Shown here in pieces: positions 15,726-18,162 of a stretch of DNA of 18,162 nucleotides (positions within the stretch are counted from its first letter, which is position 1; each line of letters starts with the position of its first letter). The DNA is taken from contig JAHDII010000032.1 of NCBI GenBank assembly GCA_020630895.1, positions 1 through 18,162 on the forward strand, read 5' to 3'. This DNA comes from Saprospiraceae bacterium (lineage in GTDB: Bacteria > Bacteroidota > Bacteroidia > Chitinophagales > Saprospiraceae). The position numbers and the translations under genes are program-made. Under the pieces are notes generated by a model. It did no database searches, was not told where the DNA came from, and saw only the letters and a program-made list of their open reading frames with translations.

Positions 15726-18098
15726 ATGATGAAACTTTTTTATAGTTTACTTTTTTTGATATTCCCCTTATTTCTCTTTTCCCAAAATTATAATTTAGAA
15801 TTAGTAGGAACTTTAGATTTCCCTCAAGGAAAATCTGATATTTGGGGATATGTAGATAATGAAGGAACAGAATATGCCATTATGGGATTAATTAATGGAA
15901 CAACAATTATTAGTTTAGAAGATCCTGCAAATCCTACCGAAGTAGCTTATATTGAAGGAGGTAATTCTACGTGGAGAGATATGAAAACGTATGGTCATTA
16001 TGCTTATATCACTACTGAAGCAGCAGATGGACTTTTAGTGATTGATCTTTCGGATATTGCTAATGGAAATATAAGTCATAATTTTTATCAACCTAACATT
16101 ACTGTAGATGGTTTTGATGGACAAGTTTCAACAATTCATAATTTATATATAGATGAAAATGGCTTTATTTATTTAGCAGGAAGTAATATGAATTTAGGAG
16201 GAGTATTAATATTTGATAGTGTTTCAAATCCTACAGAACCTCCTTTTGTAGGAGCATGTGATGCTATTTATTCTCATGATGTATATGTAAGAAATGATAC
16301 CGTTTGGAGTTCTAATGTTAATTCAGGTAATTTTTCAGCAATAGATGTTTCTGATAAAGCGAATCCTGTAACTTTAGCTTTTGAAGCCACTTCTTTTGAT
16401 TTTACTCATAATGCATGGTTATCAGATAGTGGACAATATCTTTTTACAACAGATGAAAAAGCTAATGCCAATATTGATGCTTATGATGTTTCTGATATTA
16501 ATAATATACAAAGATTAGATACTTGGCATCCTTCAAATACGGCAGGAACAGGAGTCATTCCTCATAATGTTCATGTTAAAGATGATTATCTAGTGATTTC
16601 ATATTATACTGATGGAGTTAAAGTTGTAGATGCTCATCGCCCGTCTAATTTAGTAGAAGTAGGAAGTTATGATACTTATCCTGATGCAGGAACTGGATTT
16701 CAAGGTTGTTGGGGAGCTTATCCATTTCTTCCTTCTGGTTTGGTTTTAGCTTCGGATATGAATACAGGTTTATATGTATTATCCCCAACTTATCAAAGAG
16801 CCTGTTATTTAGAAGGAAATATTACAGATGATTTAACAGGTATAGCTATCAATGGAGTCAATATTGAAATAGTATCGGATATTAATCCTATAGATCAAAG
16901 TGAATCTAATGGCGATTATGCTATGGGACAAGTAACTTCAGGTACTTTTGATGTTATTTATTCTGCACCAGGCTACATTCCTCAAACGATTCAAGTTTCT
17001 TTAGTGAATGGAGAAGTAACCTTTCAGGATGTATCATTAATACCATTAGTCACTACAACGATTACTGGAACTGTAGTATTATTATCTAATAGTGATCCCA
17101 TTCCAGATGCAGCTGTTAGAATTCAAAATGAATTTACTTCTTATACTGCAACTACAGATGCTTCGGGGCAATTTAGTTTAACAGATGTTTATATTGGCGA
17201 TTATGATATTTTTGCAGGTAAATGGGGCTATTCTACAGAAGTCATTACAATGAATCTTTCTACAGGTTCTAATACTGCTGTTGTAGAATTAGAAGAAGGA
17301 TACCAAGATCCTTTTGCAGTAGATTTAGGTTGGGAAATAGTAGCAGATGCAAATACTGGAAATTGGGAATTAGGAGAACCTATTGGTACTTCCTATAATG
17401 GAGCACAATTTGCTCCTGAAGAAGATGTAGAAGATGTAGGTTCTTGGTGTTATGTAACAGGAAATAATGGAGGAGGTGCTGGAGATGATGATGTTGATGG
17501 AGGAGTTACAACTATTATTTCTCCTGTTTTTGATGTATCGAATTACAATAATCCTCATATAAGTTTTCAAACATGGTTTATGAATGCAGGAGGAAATGGA
17601 AACCCAGATGATGCCTTAGTTTTTAGTTTAGATAATGGAACAGATGAAATCATTATTCAAACGATTGATAATAATACAAATGGTTGGTTAACTGCTTCAG
17701 AATATAGAATTGAAGATTTTATTACTCCTACAGCTACAATGACATTTAAAGTGGAAACTTCAGATTTTCAAGGTTCAGGACATTTAGTAGAAGCTGGTTT
17801 TGATAATTTTAAAGTTTTTGATGATAATACAAATACAACTGCTAATGAAAATATTGAAGAAGATTGGAATGTTCAAATTTTCCCTAATCCATTTTCTCAA
17901 ACAGTTCAAATTGTATTACCTGAAGAAATTCAAGAAGGTAATATTGTAGTATATGATATTGCTGGTAGAGAAATTTATCAAACAAATATCCAAAATTCTA
18001 TTATAGATATTTATAGTTCTCAATGGACAAAAGGAGTATATCAATTATCTATTATTTCTAAAGAAAAAAGAATCATTAAAAAAATCATTAAACAATAA
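15726..18098 (+). CDS. Choice-of-anchor B (LVIVD repeat) protein with type A T9SS sorting domain
   Basis: A signal peptide (about 1-19, ending L-F-S before Q-N-Y) leads into a choice-of-anchor B region (about 20-358) made of beta-propeller-like repeats. Motifs include D-I-W-G-Y, T-I-I-S-L-E-D-P-A-N-P, Y-A-Y-I-T-T-E, L-L-V-I-D-L-S-D and T-I-H-N-L-Y-I-D. Two CarboxypepD_reg-like sandwiches follow (about 360-440 and 443-524; G-N-I-T-D-D and G-T-V-V-L-L starts). A jelly-roll or MAM-like domain spans about 525-700 (W-E-I-V-A-D-A-N-T-G-N-W-E, then I-S-P-V-F-D-V, and A-G-F-D-N-F-K-V at the end). The last 80 residues are a Por-secretion tail: V-Q-I-F-P-N-P-F, V-Y-D-I-A-G-R-E-I and W-T-K-G-V-Y-Q-L-S-I, ending in basic residues. 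The protein is therefore T9SS cargo destined for the surface or medium. The substrate is unknown. Two adjacent ATGs (15726 and 15729) make the exact start uncertain. It lies 60 bases after the thioesterase gene, whose function appears unrelated. Confidence 0.92.
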   Translation: MMKLFYSLLFLIFPLFLFSQNYNLELVGTLDFPQGKSDIWGYVDNEGTEYAIMGLINGTTIISLEDPANPTEVAYIEGGNSTWRDMKTYGHYAYITTEAADGLLVIDLSDIANGNISHNFYQPNITVDGFDGQVSTIHNLYIDENGFIYLAGSNMNLGGVLIFDSVSNPTEPPFVGACDAIYSHDVYVRNDTVWSSNVNSGNFSAIDVSDKANPVTLAFEATSFDFTHNAWLSDSGQYLFTTDEKANANIDAYDVSDINNIQRLDTWHPSNTAGTGVIPHNVHVKDDYLVISYYTDGVKVVDAHRPSNLVEVGSYDTYPDAGTGFQGCWGAYPFLPSGLVLASDMNTGLYVLSPTYQRACYLEGNITDDLTGIAINGVNIEIVSDINPIDQSESNGDYAMGQVTSGTFDVIYSAPGYIPQTIQVSLVNGEVTFQDVSLIPLVTTTITGTVVLLSNSDPIPDAAVRIQNEFTSYTATTDASGQFSLTDVYIGDYDIFAGKWGYSTEVITMNLSTGSNTAVVELEEGYQDPFAVDLGWEIVADANTGNWELGEPIGTSYNGAQFAPEEDVEDVGSWCYVTGNNGGGAGDDDVDGGVTTIISPVFDVSNYNNPHISFQTWFMNAGGNGNPDDALVFSLDNGTDEIIIQTIDNNTNGWLTASEYRIEDFITPTATMTFKVETSDFQGSGHLVEAGFDNFKVFDDNTNTTANENIEEDWNVQIFPNPFSQTVQIVLPEEIQEGNIVVYDIAGREIYQTNIQNSIIDIYSSQWTKGVYQLSIISKEKRIIKKIIKQ

Positions 18099-18113
18099 TT
18101 TTAATAATGATAA

Positions 18114-18152
18114 AAAAATCGGCATCTTGTAGTTTTCAAGATGCCGATTTTT
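18114..18152 (+). terminator. Rho-independent terminator of the choice-of-anchor B gene
   Basis: A perfect 16-bp stem (18114-18129 with 18137-18152, core ATCGGCATCTTG) closes a 7-base loop TAGTTTT. The 3' arm ends in a T5 run. It begins 15 bases after the stop codon. Confidence 0.92.
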
Positions 18153-18162
18153 ATTTATGAAA

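Noticed and set aside
17370..17570. Minus-strand 66-codon frame opposite the choice-of-anchor B gene
   Set aside because: Its Ser/Ile/Asn-rich translation is the complement of the Gly/Asp-rich coding strand and not a gene.

Overview
The window reads as chromosomal DNA of an AT-rich member of the Bacteroidota. The evidence is a PorP/SprF-family protein, one secretion cargo with a type B (gliding-motility-associated) C-terminal domain and another with a type A C-terminal sorting domain, a CarboxypepD_reg/DUF5686 outer-membrane protein, signal peptides ending in A-Q, and two exact matches to the Bacteroidota -7 promoter box TAnnTTTG. I see no rRNA, tRNA, CRISPR array, transposase, phage gene or plasmid gene.

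Left part (1-2921): the 3' portion of a very AT-rich multi-pass membrane protein (GT-C glycosyltransferase-like) runs rightward and meets a leftward putative lipoprotein gene only 6 bases away. The first visible bases suggest that this membrane gene carries a one-base frameshift in a T tract, so its visible TTG start is probably not real. Behind the lipoprotein lies a leftward outer-membrane beta-barrel gene.

Middle part (2952-11346, all leftward): a two-gene unit encodes a coiled-coil protein and a double-membrane-anchored protein whose helical part resembles PspA/ESCRT-III. It has an exact -7 box in front and a strong hairpin terminator behind. Upstream sits a T9SS pair: a giant 1841-residue secreted protein (about 15 PKD-type repeats, 6 Ig-like repeats, type B sorting domain) followed 44 bases later by its PorP/SprF-like partner. 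The pairing matches SprB/SprF of gliding Flavobacteria, where SprF-like proteins serve type B cargo.

Right part (11347-18162): a 302-base divergent intergenic region with an exact -7 box and several inverted repeats separates the giant gene from a rightward conserved secreted protein of unknown role. That gene converges on a CarboxypepD_reg/DUF5686 outer-membrane protein gene across a 42-base perfect palindrome that should terminate transcription both ways. Divergent from the DUF5686 gene are a YdiI/MenI-type hotdog thioesterase (menaquinone pathway candidate) and a choice-of-anchor B protein with LVIVD-type repeats and a type A sorting domain. The window closes with a textbook terminator hairpin.

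Overall theme: cell-envelope and type IX secretion functions, plus one probable quinone-pathway enzyme. The least described unit is the PspA/ESCRT-III-like two-gene operon.
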